Program-made: the position numbers and the translations under genes
The notes under the pieces: model-generated
The model's database searches: none
The model's input: the letters and a program-made list of their open reading frames with translations, nothing else
Told to the model about the DNA's origin: nothing
Assembly: GCA_937889705.1 (NCBI GenBank)
Contig: CALBYO010000108.1
Span: 1-9,220 of the forward strand
Length of the DNA: 9,220 nucleotides
Direction of reading: 5' to 3'
Origin: an uncultured Bacillota bacterium
GTDB lineage: Bacteria > Bacillota > Clostridia > Christensenellales > UBA1242
Shown here: positions 1 to 6,634 of the stretch, piece after piece
Layout of the letters: each line of letters begins with the position of its first letter
Numbering within the stretch: the stretch's first letter is position 1

Positions 1-566
1 CAAAAGTTAAAACTCAAATTGATAATAACGATGTATTTGCAAAAAATCTGCTCAATAAATTTAAGTGCGTAAACAATTTGCTCGCACAGGAAATTTCAAA
101 AGACGATGAAGTTAACAACTATAAAAAGTATTTCAATAAGCAAAAGTTTTTCTTCATTGGCAGAGATATTGATTCAACGCTTTCGTATGAAGGTGCGCTT
201 AAATTAAAAGAAATTGCGTATGTTCACGCGGAAGGTTATGCAGCAGGCGAATTGAAGCATGGAACACTTTCGCTACTTGACGAAAATTCGCTTTTAATCG
301 GTATAATTACGCAAAAGAAAATTCTTGAAAAGACTTTAAACGCGGTTCATGAAGCCAAAGCGCGCGGAGCAAGCGTCCTTTTGATAAGTCAATTTGATAT
401 AAGTTCTCAGGCGAACGATTTTATACAACTTCTTGGTGATGATGAATTAATTTCGCCAATTTTGGCAGTGATTCCATTGCAGTTGTTCGCCTATTATATG
501 TCGCTAAATAAAGGCTACGACCCAGACAAGCCACGAAACTTAGCAAAATCGGTGACCGTTGAATGA
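1..566 (+). CDS. glmS: Glutamine--fructose-6-phosphate aminotransferase (isomerizing), C-terminal part
   Basis: This is the 3' end of GlmS, which makes glucosamine-6-phosphate from fructose-6-phosphate and glutamine in the cytoplasm, the entry step to peptidoglycan amino sugars. The frame is open from base 3 with no stop, giving 187 visible residues of a protein usually near 600, so the gene is cut by the left window edge; the TTG at 78 is internal. What is visible is the second SIS (sugar isomerase) domain. It includes EGALKLKE (from about base 189), HAEGYAAGELKHG, and the invariant C-terminal NLAKSVTVE with the catalytic lysine. One variation is KHGT where the family usually has KHGP. The glutaminase domain lies outside the window. 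No strong hairpin terminator follows the TGA stop, so some read-through into the germination operon is possible. Confidence 0.96.
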   Translation, partial: KVKTQIDNNDVFAKNLLNKFKCVNNLLAQEISKDDEVNNYKKYFNKQKFFFIGRDIDSTLSYEGALKLKEIAYVHAEGYAAGELKHGTLSLLDENSLLIGIITQKKILEKTLNAVHEAKARGASVLLISQFDISSQANDFIQLLGDDELISPILAVIPLQLFAYYMSLNKGYDPDKPRNLAKSVTVE

Positions 567-570
567 TTTT

Positions 571-600
571 TGAATATTAAATGATTTTTTCAAGATAATA
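571..600 (+). promoter_or_regulatory. Candidate forespore (sigma-G/sigma-F type) promoter for the germinant receptor operon
   Basis: TGAATA at 571-576 and GATAATA at 594-600 are separated by exactly 17 bases. As I recall the Bacillus sigma-G consensus (gHATR, 17-18 bases, CATnHTA), the -35 fits fully and the -10 at 6 of 7. The -10 core also fits sigma-F, but without its GG. An almost identical element lies before sleB at 4515-4544, which supports a real signal. The -10 ends only 5 bases before the GerAA ATG. Assignment to a sigma factor is inference; no start site is known. Confidence 0.6.
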
Positions 601-605
601 ATTCT

Positions 606-2051
606 ATGAAATCATCGAACATACAAAAGTTGATGCAACTTATAGGTGCAAATCCAGACATAATTCAAAAAAATATTAAGTGTTGCGATAAAAACATCAC
701 TTTAATATTTTTTAAAAGTATGATTGACGAAAATTTGTTTGTATCTGGCATTTTAAAGCCTTTAACAGAATATAGCACCAAACTTGAAAGTCAAAAGAGC
801 GTTGTTTTGTCATTGGACAACATTCAAAGAGAACTTTTAGTGACAGCCGACATTGAAAAATTGAAAGACTTGAAGGACATGAAAAATGCCGTTTTGAGAA
901 ACAAAGTTTTATTATTTGTTGACGGCGACAAAAATGCTTTGGCGATTGATATTGAAAGTTATCCTGTCCGATTGCCATCGGAGCCACCAACTTCGGCGGT
1001 TATAAAAGGCCCAAGAGAAGGCTTTGTTGAAGATATAAAAACGAATATAACGCTTTTGAAAAGGCGATTTGCGTCTGAAAATTTCACTTATGAAGAAATG
1101 AAAGTTGGTAAATATTCTCAAACGCGTGTTGCAGTTGTTTACATAAAAGGCATTACAAATAAAAGTATTGTTCGTAGTATTAAAAATCGAATTTCCAAAA
1201 TTGATATAGACGGAATTATAGATTCGTATTATATTTTAAAGTTTTTGGAAGAGAAAAAACACTCAATTTTTAGGCAAGTTGGTTCAAGCGAAAAGCCTGA
1301 CATTGTGTCTGCAAAATTGCTTGAAGGCAGAGTTGCCGTTATTGTTGACAACTCGCCAATAGTTCTTACGCTTCCATACATGTATGTGGAAGATTTGCAG
1401 TCCAGCAACGACTATTATTCAAGTTATCAATATTCAACATTTATCAGATTGATTAGAATGTTAGGAATTTTTATAGCGATAATTGTTCCTGGCTTTTATT
1501 TGTCGTTAAGGTTTTATCATTACAACTTGATGCCGTTTAAGTTTTTGGTCACCATTGGAAATTCGACGCAGAATGTGCCGATGACACCATTTTTGGAGAT
1601 AATTTTCATTCTCGCTTTGTTTCAACTTTTATACGAAGTCAGTTTGCGGTTGCCAAGATATTTGGGACTTGCAACAAGTATTGTTGGTGCGTTAATTTTG
1701 GGCGATACTGGCGTTAAAGCGGGGCTTATTTCTCCACCAGGCGTTTTGATTATCGCGCTTTCAATGATTTGTATTTACACTGTTCCTGACCAATCTGACC
1801 AGTTAAATTTGGTCAGAGGTGTTTTTATTGTTCTAGGCGGCGGAATGGGAATTTTTGGAATTATAGCTGGTTTTATTTTCATAATTGGATATTTAAATAG
1901 TTTTTACAACTATGGCAGCCCATATTTAGCACCATTTTCACCATTTGTTAAAAATGATTTACAAGACGCGATTTATAAAGCAACGATAGTTGATATGAAA
2001 AAGCGTCCAGAATCGCTTCACAATAAAAATAAAGTGAGGTTGAAGAAATGA
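606..2051 (+). CDS. Spore germination protein, GerAA/GerKA family (germinant receptor A subunit)
   Basis: This is the A subunit of a GerA-type nutrient germinant receptor, which acts with B and C subunits in the inner spore membrane. The 481 residues match the family order: a soluble N-terminal region (about 1-280) with the family signature GPREGF at 135-140 followed by TNITLLKRR, then KIDIDGIIDS near 198-207 and LLEGRVAVIVD near 238-248, and a membrane domain with about five hydrophobic segments between 282 and 430. EVSLRLP (344-350) and SPYLAPFSPF (438-447) are also family-like, as is the RPESLHNKNK tail. The ATG at 606 is the only in-frame start before a TGA at 582-584, and family similarity begins within the first 10 residues, so this start is likely, although no Shine-Dalgarno sequence precedes it. 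The stop overlaps the next gene by ATGA. I cannot predict the germinant. Assignment to GerA, GerB or GerK subtype is not possible by eye, so no symbol is given. Confidence 0.93.
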   Translation: MKSSNIQKLMQLIGANPDIIQKNIKCCDKNITLIFFKSMIDENLFVSGILKPLTEYSTKLESQKSVVLSLDNIQRELLVTADIEKLKDLKDMKNAVLRNKVLLFVDGDKNALAIDIESYPVRLPSEPPTSAVIKGPREGFVEDIKTNITLLKRRFASENFTYEEMKVGKYSQTRVAVVYIKGITNKSIVRSIKNRISKIDIDGIIDSYYILKFLEEKKHSIFRQVGSSEKPDIVSAKLLEGRVAVIVDNSPIVLTLPYMYVEDLQSSNDYYSSYQYSTFIRLIRMLGIFIAIIVPGFYLSLRFYHYNLMPFKFLVTIGNSTQNVPMTPFLEIIFILALFQLLYEVSLRLPRYLGLATSIVGALILGDTGVKAGLISPPGVLIIALSMICIYTVPDQSDQLNLVRGVFIVLGGGMGIFGIIAGFIFIIGYLNSFYNYGSPYLAPFSPFVKNDLQDAIYKATIVDMKKRPESLHNKNKVRLKK

Positions 2052-3262
2052 AACAAGAAATTACAAGTCGCCAATTTGCAATAATGATTGCAATGTCAAT
2101 TTTAACTTTTAAACTAACATATTTGCCATCCTTTTTGTTTGATTTTGCTGGCAAAGACGGTTTTTGGGCTTTTTTGATTTCACTTTTTGTTGATTTGCTA
2201 ACATTTTTTATCATTATGCCTATATTTTTAAAACACAAAGAAGAATCTTTTTCACAATTTTTGGAAAAAAGAATAGGTAAATTTGCGTCTAAAATCGTTT
2301 ATCTTTTGATATTTTTATTCTTCTTGATGAAATTGATTTATGTTTCTAATATTGGCTATTTTTTTGCGCGTGAAGCAATTTTCCAAGAAGCGCAATACAT
2401 TTTGTTTTTGTCAATATTGTTTATTACAATCAATGCTTTGTTTTTGTTTAAAATTAATTCTTATGCCAGGACAAGCGAGTTTTTCTACTTGTTTTTAATT
2501 GCGTTTTTCTTTGCTTGCATTTTCTTAGGAATTTTAACAGCGCCAAATCGTGGATTTTTCCCACTTTTTGAACATAGTGCTAGCGACATTTTTACCGCTT
2601 CATGGAAGTCAATCTTTTGTTTTGGCGACTATTTGTTTATCTTGCCTTTTATGGGAAAGGTGCAAATTGAAAAGAAATTTAAAAGACAACTGGTGTTTTA
2701 TATGTCAATTTCTTTTATATTGCTAATTACATTTATGTTAACATTCTTCATCGCTTTTAGATACACAGGTTTCCTTCATTTACCTGCTATTACTGATATT
2801 GTTGAATTTGTTCCATTGTCTTCAATTATCGAAAACCTCGACTTATTGCCTATAACTTTGATGCTGTCACTTTATGTTTTCCACGGCGGGTTATTCATGT
2901 TTTGCATGGTCAACTCGGTGAAAGATATATTCAAATTCAAACATAAAAGATATGATACTCGCTGGCTGCTTTTGGCGGTTAATTTGTTGGTTATTCCGCT
3001 GCTTTTATTCGTTTTTAATAGTTACGATTCGCTAATATATATCGCTCAAACATATTTTGTTTGGATAACTGCATTTTGCATGTTCTTAATTCCAATATTT
3101 TGTTTTGCAATTTCGTTTAAAAGAGTCAAAGAAGCACAAAGCAAACCAACTTGGGCGGTTAAGGTTTCTGATGAAAACTTGAAATGGATAAGTCAGGCAG
3201 CAAAATTCAAAGAGCAAATTGCTTTGACCAAAAAATATAGTTTTGGAGGGCAAAAAGCATGA
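2048..3262 (+). CDS. Spore germination permease, GerAB/GerKB family (germinant receptor B subunit)
   Basis: This is the B subunit of the same receptor, an integral membrane protein of the amino acid/polyamine/organocation (APC) transporter superfamily; in the studied receptors it is the subunit that binds germinant. The 404-residue sequence opens with the family-like ITSRQFAIMIAMSIL, followed by YLPSFLFDFAGKDGFW (residues 25-40). It is extremely hydrophobic and Phe-rich, with about ten membrane segments ending near residue 356. GAGG-like GAGG at 2036-2039, 8 bases before the ATG, is its ribosome binding site, and the ATGA overlap with the A gene suggests translational coupling. The last 47 residues (358-404) form a hydrophilic Lys-rich tail. 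This tail makes the protein longer than typical GerAB proteins of about 365 residues. Confidence 0.93.
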   Translation: MKQEITSRQFAIMIAMSILTFKLTYLPSFLFDFAGKDGFWAFLISLFVDLLTFFIIMPIFLKHKEESFSQFLEKRIGKFASKIVYLLIFLFFLMKLIYVSNIGYFFAREAIFQEAQYILFLSILFITINALFLFKINSYARTSEFFYLFLIAFFFACIFLGILTAPNRGFFPLFEHSASDIFTASWKSIFCFGDYLFILPFMGKVQIEKKFKRQLVFYMSISFILLITFMLTFFIAFRYTGFLHLPAITDIVEFVPLSSIIENLDLLPITLMLSLYVFHGGLFMFCMVNSVKDIFKFKHKRYDTRWLLLAVNLLVIPLLLFVFNSYDSLIYIAQTYFVWITAFCMFLIPIFCFAISFKRVKEAQSKPTWAVKVSDENLKWISQAAKFKEQIALTKKYSFGGQKA

Positions 3263-4515
3263 AAAAGTTCTTTAAATTTATATTTGATAGACCAATTTTG
3301 ATTTTATTTATTATAATCTTGTTAATTTTTGTGCCACCTATGTTTATTATGCAACCACAATCGCAAATCAAACTTATTGCCAGAACTCTTGGTATTGATA
3401 AAGTTGGTGATGAATTTGAAGTCACAATCATCTATTATCAACCATCTATAAGTCAAGCATATACAGAAAGTTATAATTTGGTGTCAGCAAAGGGAAGTTC
3501 GCTTTCTCTTGCTCTTGATTTGGCCGCAGATTACACAGGCAAACAGTTGGTTCTTGCACACATGAACAATATCGCTGTCAGCAATGATGTTGCTCAGGAA
3601 AATTTAGTTGAATATTTAAACCATTTAGTTAGGGCATACACAATAAACAATTCTATAAATGTTTTTGTTACAAATGTGAATGCAAAAGACTTTTTGGAAG
3701 ACACGCTGAAATCGCATGGCAAAACCGCAAATCAAGAAAGCGGAATTGTTGAACATAATGATAGATACATAGTCGGAACATCAAGCAATGTTGAAAATGT
3801 GATGCTTTCAAGTTATGGACCAAACAAAACTGCGCTTATAGATATGTTAAATGTAAGCGAAAACGAAGGCGAAGATTTGTCTGGCGGTTCGCAATCCAAT
3901 GCGGCATCAAATAGCGGCGATGGCGGCTCGGGCGGCGGTTCTGGCAGTGGCGGAGAAGAAAATAAGCCAAAATATTTGGCAAATGATGGCAGCGTGGCTA
4001 TTATCCGTGACGGCAAAAAAGTTGGCGACTTAACAAGACAAGAGGTCGAAGCCTTAAATGTTATAAATGGCGCAAATGAGTGGCCAAAAATCGAACTCAA
4101 AAATTACAGCGATGAGAACTTTAATAACGCAACCATAGTGTTTAATGTTCCAAATAAGTATGTTAAATATGAAGCCTATTTTGACGGCGATACTCCAACA
4201 GTTTTAGTAAAAACAAATATGCTTTTAACAGTTTACGAAGTATTGCAAAACAGTCAAACACAAACAATATTTTCGCCAAAAAATTTGTATTTGAATGAAA
4301 CAATGCAGAAAGCCATTGCGGACAAACTTAAATCTGATTTTTATCCTGTCTATCAAAAATTGCAAGATTTAAATGCTGACGCTTTTGATTTTTATTCATT
4401 GTTCCATAAGAAATGCCAAAAAGAGTTTGATAACTATTTGCAAAGTTTGGAAAATCCAGACGAATATATAAAAGGTGTAAAGGTTATTTTGCAAGTGGAA
4501 AGTAAAGGCAAATAA
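3259..4515 (+). CDS. Spore germination protein, Ger(x)C/GerAC family, apparently without lipobox (receptor C subunit)
   Basis: This is the C subunit of the receptor, normally a lipoprotein on the outer face of the inner spore membrane. The family relation is seen in ARTLGIDKVGDEFEVTI (41-57), in DGSVAIIRDGKKVGDLTRQEV (243-263, the family's second-domain opening), and in the A-B-C gene order. The protein has 418 residues. It begins with a single hydrophobic segment (about 11-31), but there is no cysteine near it: the only cysteine is residue 386. The classical lipobox ending in Cys is therefore missing, and the protein should be a signal-anchored membrane protein instead. Between the two folded parts lies a low-complexity Gly/Ser linker (about 203-237). 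The start follows GGAGGG at 3245-3250, 8 bases upstream, and overlaps the B gene by ATGA. The frame is intact, so this is not a decayed gene. Confidence 0.9.
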   Translation: MKKFFKFIFDRPILILFIIILLIFVPPMFIMQPQSQIKLIARTLGIDKVGDEFEVTIIYYQPSISQAYTESYNLVSAKGSSLSLALDLAADYTGKQLVLAHMNNIAVSNDVAQENLVEYLNHLVRAYTINNSINVFVTNVNAKDFLEDTLKSHGKTANQESGIVEHNDRYIVGTSSNVENVMLSSYGPNKTALIDMLNVSENEGEDLSGGSQSNAASNSGDGGSGGGSGSGGEENKPKYLANDGSVAIIRDGKKVGDLTRQEVEALNVINGANEWPKIELKNYSDENFNNATIVFNVPNKYVKYEAYFDGDTPTVLVKTNMLLTVYEVLQNSQTQTIFSPKNLYLNETMQKAIADKLKSDFYPVYQKLQDLNADAFDFYSLFHKKCQKEFDNYLQSLENPDEYIKGVKVILQVESKGK

Positions 4516-4544
4516 GAATAAAATTTGATTAATTCAAGATAATA
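4515..4544 (+). promoter_or_regulatory. Candidate forespore (sigma-G/sigma-F type) promoter for sleB-ypeB
   Basis: AGAATA at 4515-4520 and GATAATA at 4538-4544 are spaced by 17 bases. The first base of the -35 overlaps the last base of the upstream stop codon. Over 31 aligned positions (4515-4545 against 571-601) it matches the element before the receptor operon at 24, including an unbroken TTCAAGATAATAA. Transcription would start near 4551, leaving a short leader that contains the sleB ribosome binding site (GGAGA, 4556-4560). Expression in the forespore is inferred from the match and from the known biology of sleB. Confidence 0.6.
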
Positions 4545-4566
4545 AATTAAAAAATGGAGAAAAATT

Positions 4567-5235
4567 ATGGATAAATCAAAAAAAATTAGATTAATCGTGC
4601 TTATTTCGTTGATTTTTGTGCTCGTTGCAACATCAATTTTGTATGTCGTTTTGATTGTGAAAGATAATCGTGTTGCAAACGAAACAGCAACAACCGAAGA
4701 AACAATAGCAATTCAACAAAGACTAAAAGATCTTGGCTATTTTAATAGCGAAGTCACTGGCTATTATGGAAGCATAACTCGCGAAGCGGTTAGGAGATTC
4801 CAAGCAGACTATGGTCTTGCACAAACAGGAGAAGTAAATTCAACAACTGCTGATTATTTAGGAATAAATCTCGGCGGGCAATCAAGCAATGATCTTTATT
4901 TGATTGCAAAATGTATTTATGCCGAAGCTCGCGGCGAGCCTTATGTTGGGAAAGTCGCGGTCGGCGCGGTTATTTTAAATCGCGTTGAAGACCCAAATTT
5001 CCCAAACACAATTTACGGCGTTGTATATCAACCTTGGGCATTCACAGCCGTTTATGATGGACAAATAACTTTGGAACCTGACGAAGAATGTTATCAGGCT
5101 GCTCGCGATGCGATGAATGGCTGGGATCCAACTTATGGTTGCATTTATTATTACAATCCAGCAACGGCAACAAGTCAATGGATATTTTCAAGACAGGTTG
5201 TAACGCAAATCGGCAAGCATGTGTTTGCGATATAG
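4567..5235 (+). CDS. sleB: Spore cortex-lytic enzyme SleB
   Basis: SleB is a germination-specific peptidoglycan hydrolase, a lytic transglycosylase that cleaves cortex peptidoglycan containing muramic-delta-lactam. The 222 residues show an N-terminal hydrophobic segment (about 8-31), a peptidoglycan-binding type 1 domain (about 44-100; IQQRLKDLGYFN and AVRRFQADYGL) and a cell wall hydrolase type 2 catalytic domain (about 109-222). The catalytic domain includes IYAEARGEPY, where Glu120 is the expected catalytic acid, as well as AVGAVILNRV, FPNTIYGVVYQPWAFTAV, and a typical TSQWIFSRQVV...IGKHVFAI end. The length is within the range for the family. I see no clear Ala-X-Ala cleavage site after the hydrophobic stretch, so it may stay membrane-anchored. 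GGAGA at 4556-4560 lies 6 bases before the ATG. ypeB follows 9 bases after the stop, as in other spore formers, where YpeB is needed for SleB localisation and stability. Confidence 0.96.
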   Translation: MDKSKKIRLIVLISLIFVLVATSILYVVLIVKDNRVANETATTEETIAIQQRLKDLGYFNSEVTGYYGSITREAVRRFQADYGLAQTGEVNSTTADYLGINLGGQSSNDLYLIAKCIYAEARGEPYVGKVAVGAVILNRVEDPNFPNTIYGVVYQPWAFTAVYDGQITLEPDEECYQAARDAMNGWDPTYGCIYYYNPATATSQWIFSRQVVTQIGKHVFAI

Positions 5236-5243
5236 GAGGTGAT
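5234..5243 (+). promoter_or_regulatory. Very strong ribosome binding site of ypeB, overlapping the sleB stop
   Basis: AGGAGGTGAT is a ten-base match to the anti-Shine-Dalgarno end of 16S rRNA. It begins inside the TAG stop of sleB (5233-5235), and the AGGAGG core ends 5 bases before the ATG at 5245. It decides the start of ypeB: the in-frame GTG at 5239-5241 is part of this site and is therefore not a credible start. The overlap suggests coupled translation that keeps SleB and YpeB in balance. Confidence 0.88.
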
Positions 5244-5244
5244 T

Positions 5245-6603
5245 ATGGAAAATGTTAAAGAAGAAAAAACCACTTTATCTAAAAAATCTGTCATAACCTT
5301 GATTGTTTTTACAATAGTTCTGGGCATTTTAGCAATAACATTTTGCGTTTTGTACGCCGTTGACATGACAAAACTTGAACAAACTTCAATTAACTTGGAA
5401 AATGTTTATCAAAGAACTTTTTATGATTTGGTCGATAATGTCAACAATACAGAAATAAAAATGAGCAAACTGCTTGCATCAACAGACAATAATTATTCAA
5501 ATGAATTATTGCTTGAAATAAACGATAATTTAACAAGTGCACAAAATCAACTCAGTTATTTGCCAATCTCTATGAATGGAATTGGCGAAACAACAAAGTT
5601 TATCAACCAATTAGGCGGATATACTTCAACGCTTGCTAAAAATACAAAATCAGGCAAAACGCTTACAACCGAAGAAAGGGTAAAGTTAAGAGAACTTTAT
5701 AATTCGATATACGGCATAAAAGTCAAATTAAATCAAATATCAACAAAAATTAATCAAGGATACAACATTTCAGATAATGCAAATCCTGGAAAAGAAGAAT
5801 ACAACAAATTTACGCAAAATCTCAGACAAATAAAGAATAACGACCAAGATTACCCATCAATGATTTATGATGGTCCATTCTCAGACTCAACTTGTAACAA
5901 AGAGATAAAAGGTTTAAATTTTGAAGAAATTTCAAAACAAGAGGCAGAAAAAATTGCAAAAGAAATTTTCAAAAATGCAGATGTAAAATTTTCAAATGAA
6001 ACGAACGGCAAGTTTCAAACTTATGACTTTAATGTTATGCAAAATGATTTAAATTTATATGTCCAAATTACCAAAAAGGGCGGTAAATTGCTTACTATAA
6101 GTTCAAAAAATAACAGAAATGCGGAAAAAATCAGCCATAACGAAGCGATAAAAATCGCGGAAGATTTTGTTTCTAACTTGGGAATTTCCAATATGAAATG
6201 CGTTTGGACAGACAAGATTCAATCTGATGTCTATTTGAATTTAGCACCAGTCATTGACGATGTTATAATTTATCCTGATTTAATCAAGGTTAAAGTCGAT
6301 TTAGATAGCGGAAGCATAGTTGGCTATGAAGCATGTGCATACTACACAAACCATGTTGAAAGAAATTTGCAATCTGCCAAAATTTCAAAATCAGCAGCAA
6401 AAAGTAAGATTGACAGCAAATATAAAATTGAAACAATAAAACTTGCGCTTAGTCCAATCGAATATAAAGGCGAAATTTTAACTTATGAGATTAAGTGCAA
6501 ATATCAAGGTTCAACATACTATATTTTCATAAACGCGATAACTGGTGCGGAAGAAAATATTTTGAAAGTGATTGAAACGCAAAACGGAAATTTATTAATG
6601 TAA
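5245..6603 (+). CDS. ypeB: Germination protein YpeB, partner of SleB
   Basis: YpeB is the spore protein required for assembly or stability of SleB in the spore. With the ATG start the product has 452 residues, close to the usual family length. It has a short Lys-rich N terminus and a membrane anchor (about 15-38), then a mostly helical Asn/Gln-rich region (about 43-195) that fits the YpeB N-terminal domain. The family hallmark YPSMIYDGPFSD (203-214) follows, and then three PepSY-like repeats at roughly 227-288, 297-369 and 378-441. LAPVIDDVIIYPDLIKVKVDLDSG (333-356) is also typical of YpeB. The start was placed at ATG 5245, not the GTG six bases upstream, because that GTG lies in the ribosome binding site. 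The gene forms an operon with sleB and ends at the terminator near 6606-6634. Confidence 0.95.
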   Translation: MENVKEEKTTLSKKSVITLIVFTIVLGILAITFCVLYAVDMTKLEQTSINLENVYQRTFYDLVDNVNNTEIKMSKLLASTDNNYSNELLLEINDNLTSAQNQLSYLPISMNGIGETTKFINQLGGYTSTLAKNTKSGKTLTTEERVKLRELYNSIYGIKVKLNQISTKINQGYNISDNANPGKEEYNKFTQNLRQIKNNDQDYPSMIYDGPFSDSTCNKEIKGLNFEEISKQEAEKIAKEIFKNADVKFSNETNGKFQTYDFNVMQNDLNLYVQITKKGGKLLTISSKNNRNAEKISHNEAIKIAEDFVSNLGISNMKCVWTDKIQSDVYLNLAPVIDDVIIYPDLIKVKVDLDSGSIVGYEACAYYTNHVERNLQSAKISKSAAKSKIDSKYKIETIKLALSPIEYKGEILTYEIKCKYQGSTYYIFINAITGAEENILKVIETQNGNLLM

Positions 6604-6605
6604 TT

Positions 6606-6634
6606 AAAAAAACACGAAATTTTCGTGTTTTTTT
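6606..6634. terminator. Bidirectional terminator between convergent ypeB and dinB
   Basis: ACACGAAA (6612-6619) and TTTCGTGT (6621-6628) form an inverted repeat, realistically a CACG/CGTG stem with an A/T loop extended by outer A:T pairs. It is flanked by an A-run on the left and a T-run on the right, so it can work in both directions. It ends ypeB on the + strand and dinB on the - strand. The dinB stop codon (6633-6635) lies at the edge of the T-run. Confidence 0.82.

Noticed and set aside
78..80. TTG as the start of the glmS-like frame
   Set aside because: The frame is open and protein-like back to base 3, and GlmS is about 600 residues; this TTG is internal to a gene cut by the window edge.
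562..589. Direct repeat AATGATTTTT at 562-571 and 580-589
   Set aside because: The first copy includes the glmS stop codon, and such A/T words are common at this composition; nothing indicates function.
570..593. TTGAA...TTCAA inverted repeat as a glmS terminator
   Set aside because: Only five A/T-rich pairs with a 14-base loop and no following T-run; the stretch is better explained as a promoter.
3813..4100. Reverse-strand frame opposite the GerAC linker, Pro- and Ser-rich
   Set aside because: Its composition is the mirror of the Gly/Ser codons on the coding strand; it has no independent support.
5239..5241. GTG as the start of ypeB
   Set aside because: It is part of the AGGAGGTGAT ribosome binding site; the ATG at 5245 has proper spacing.
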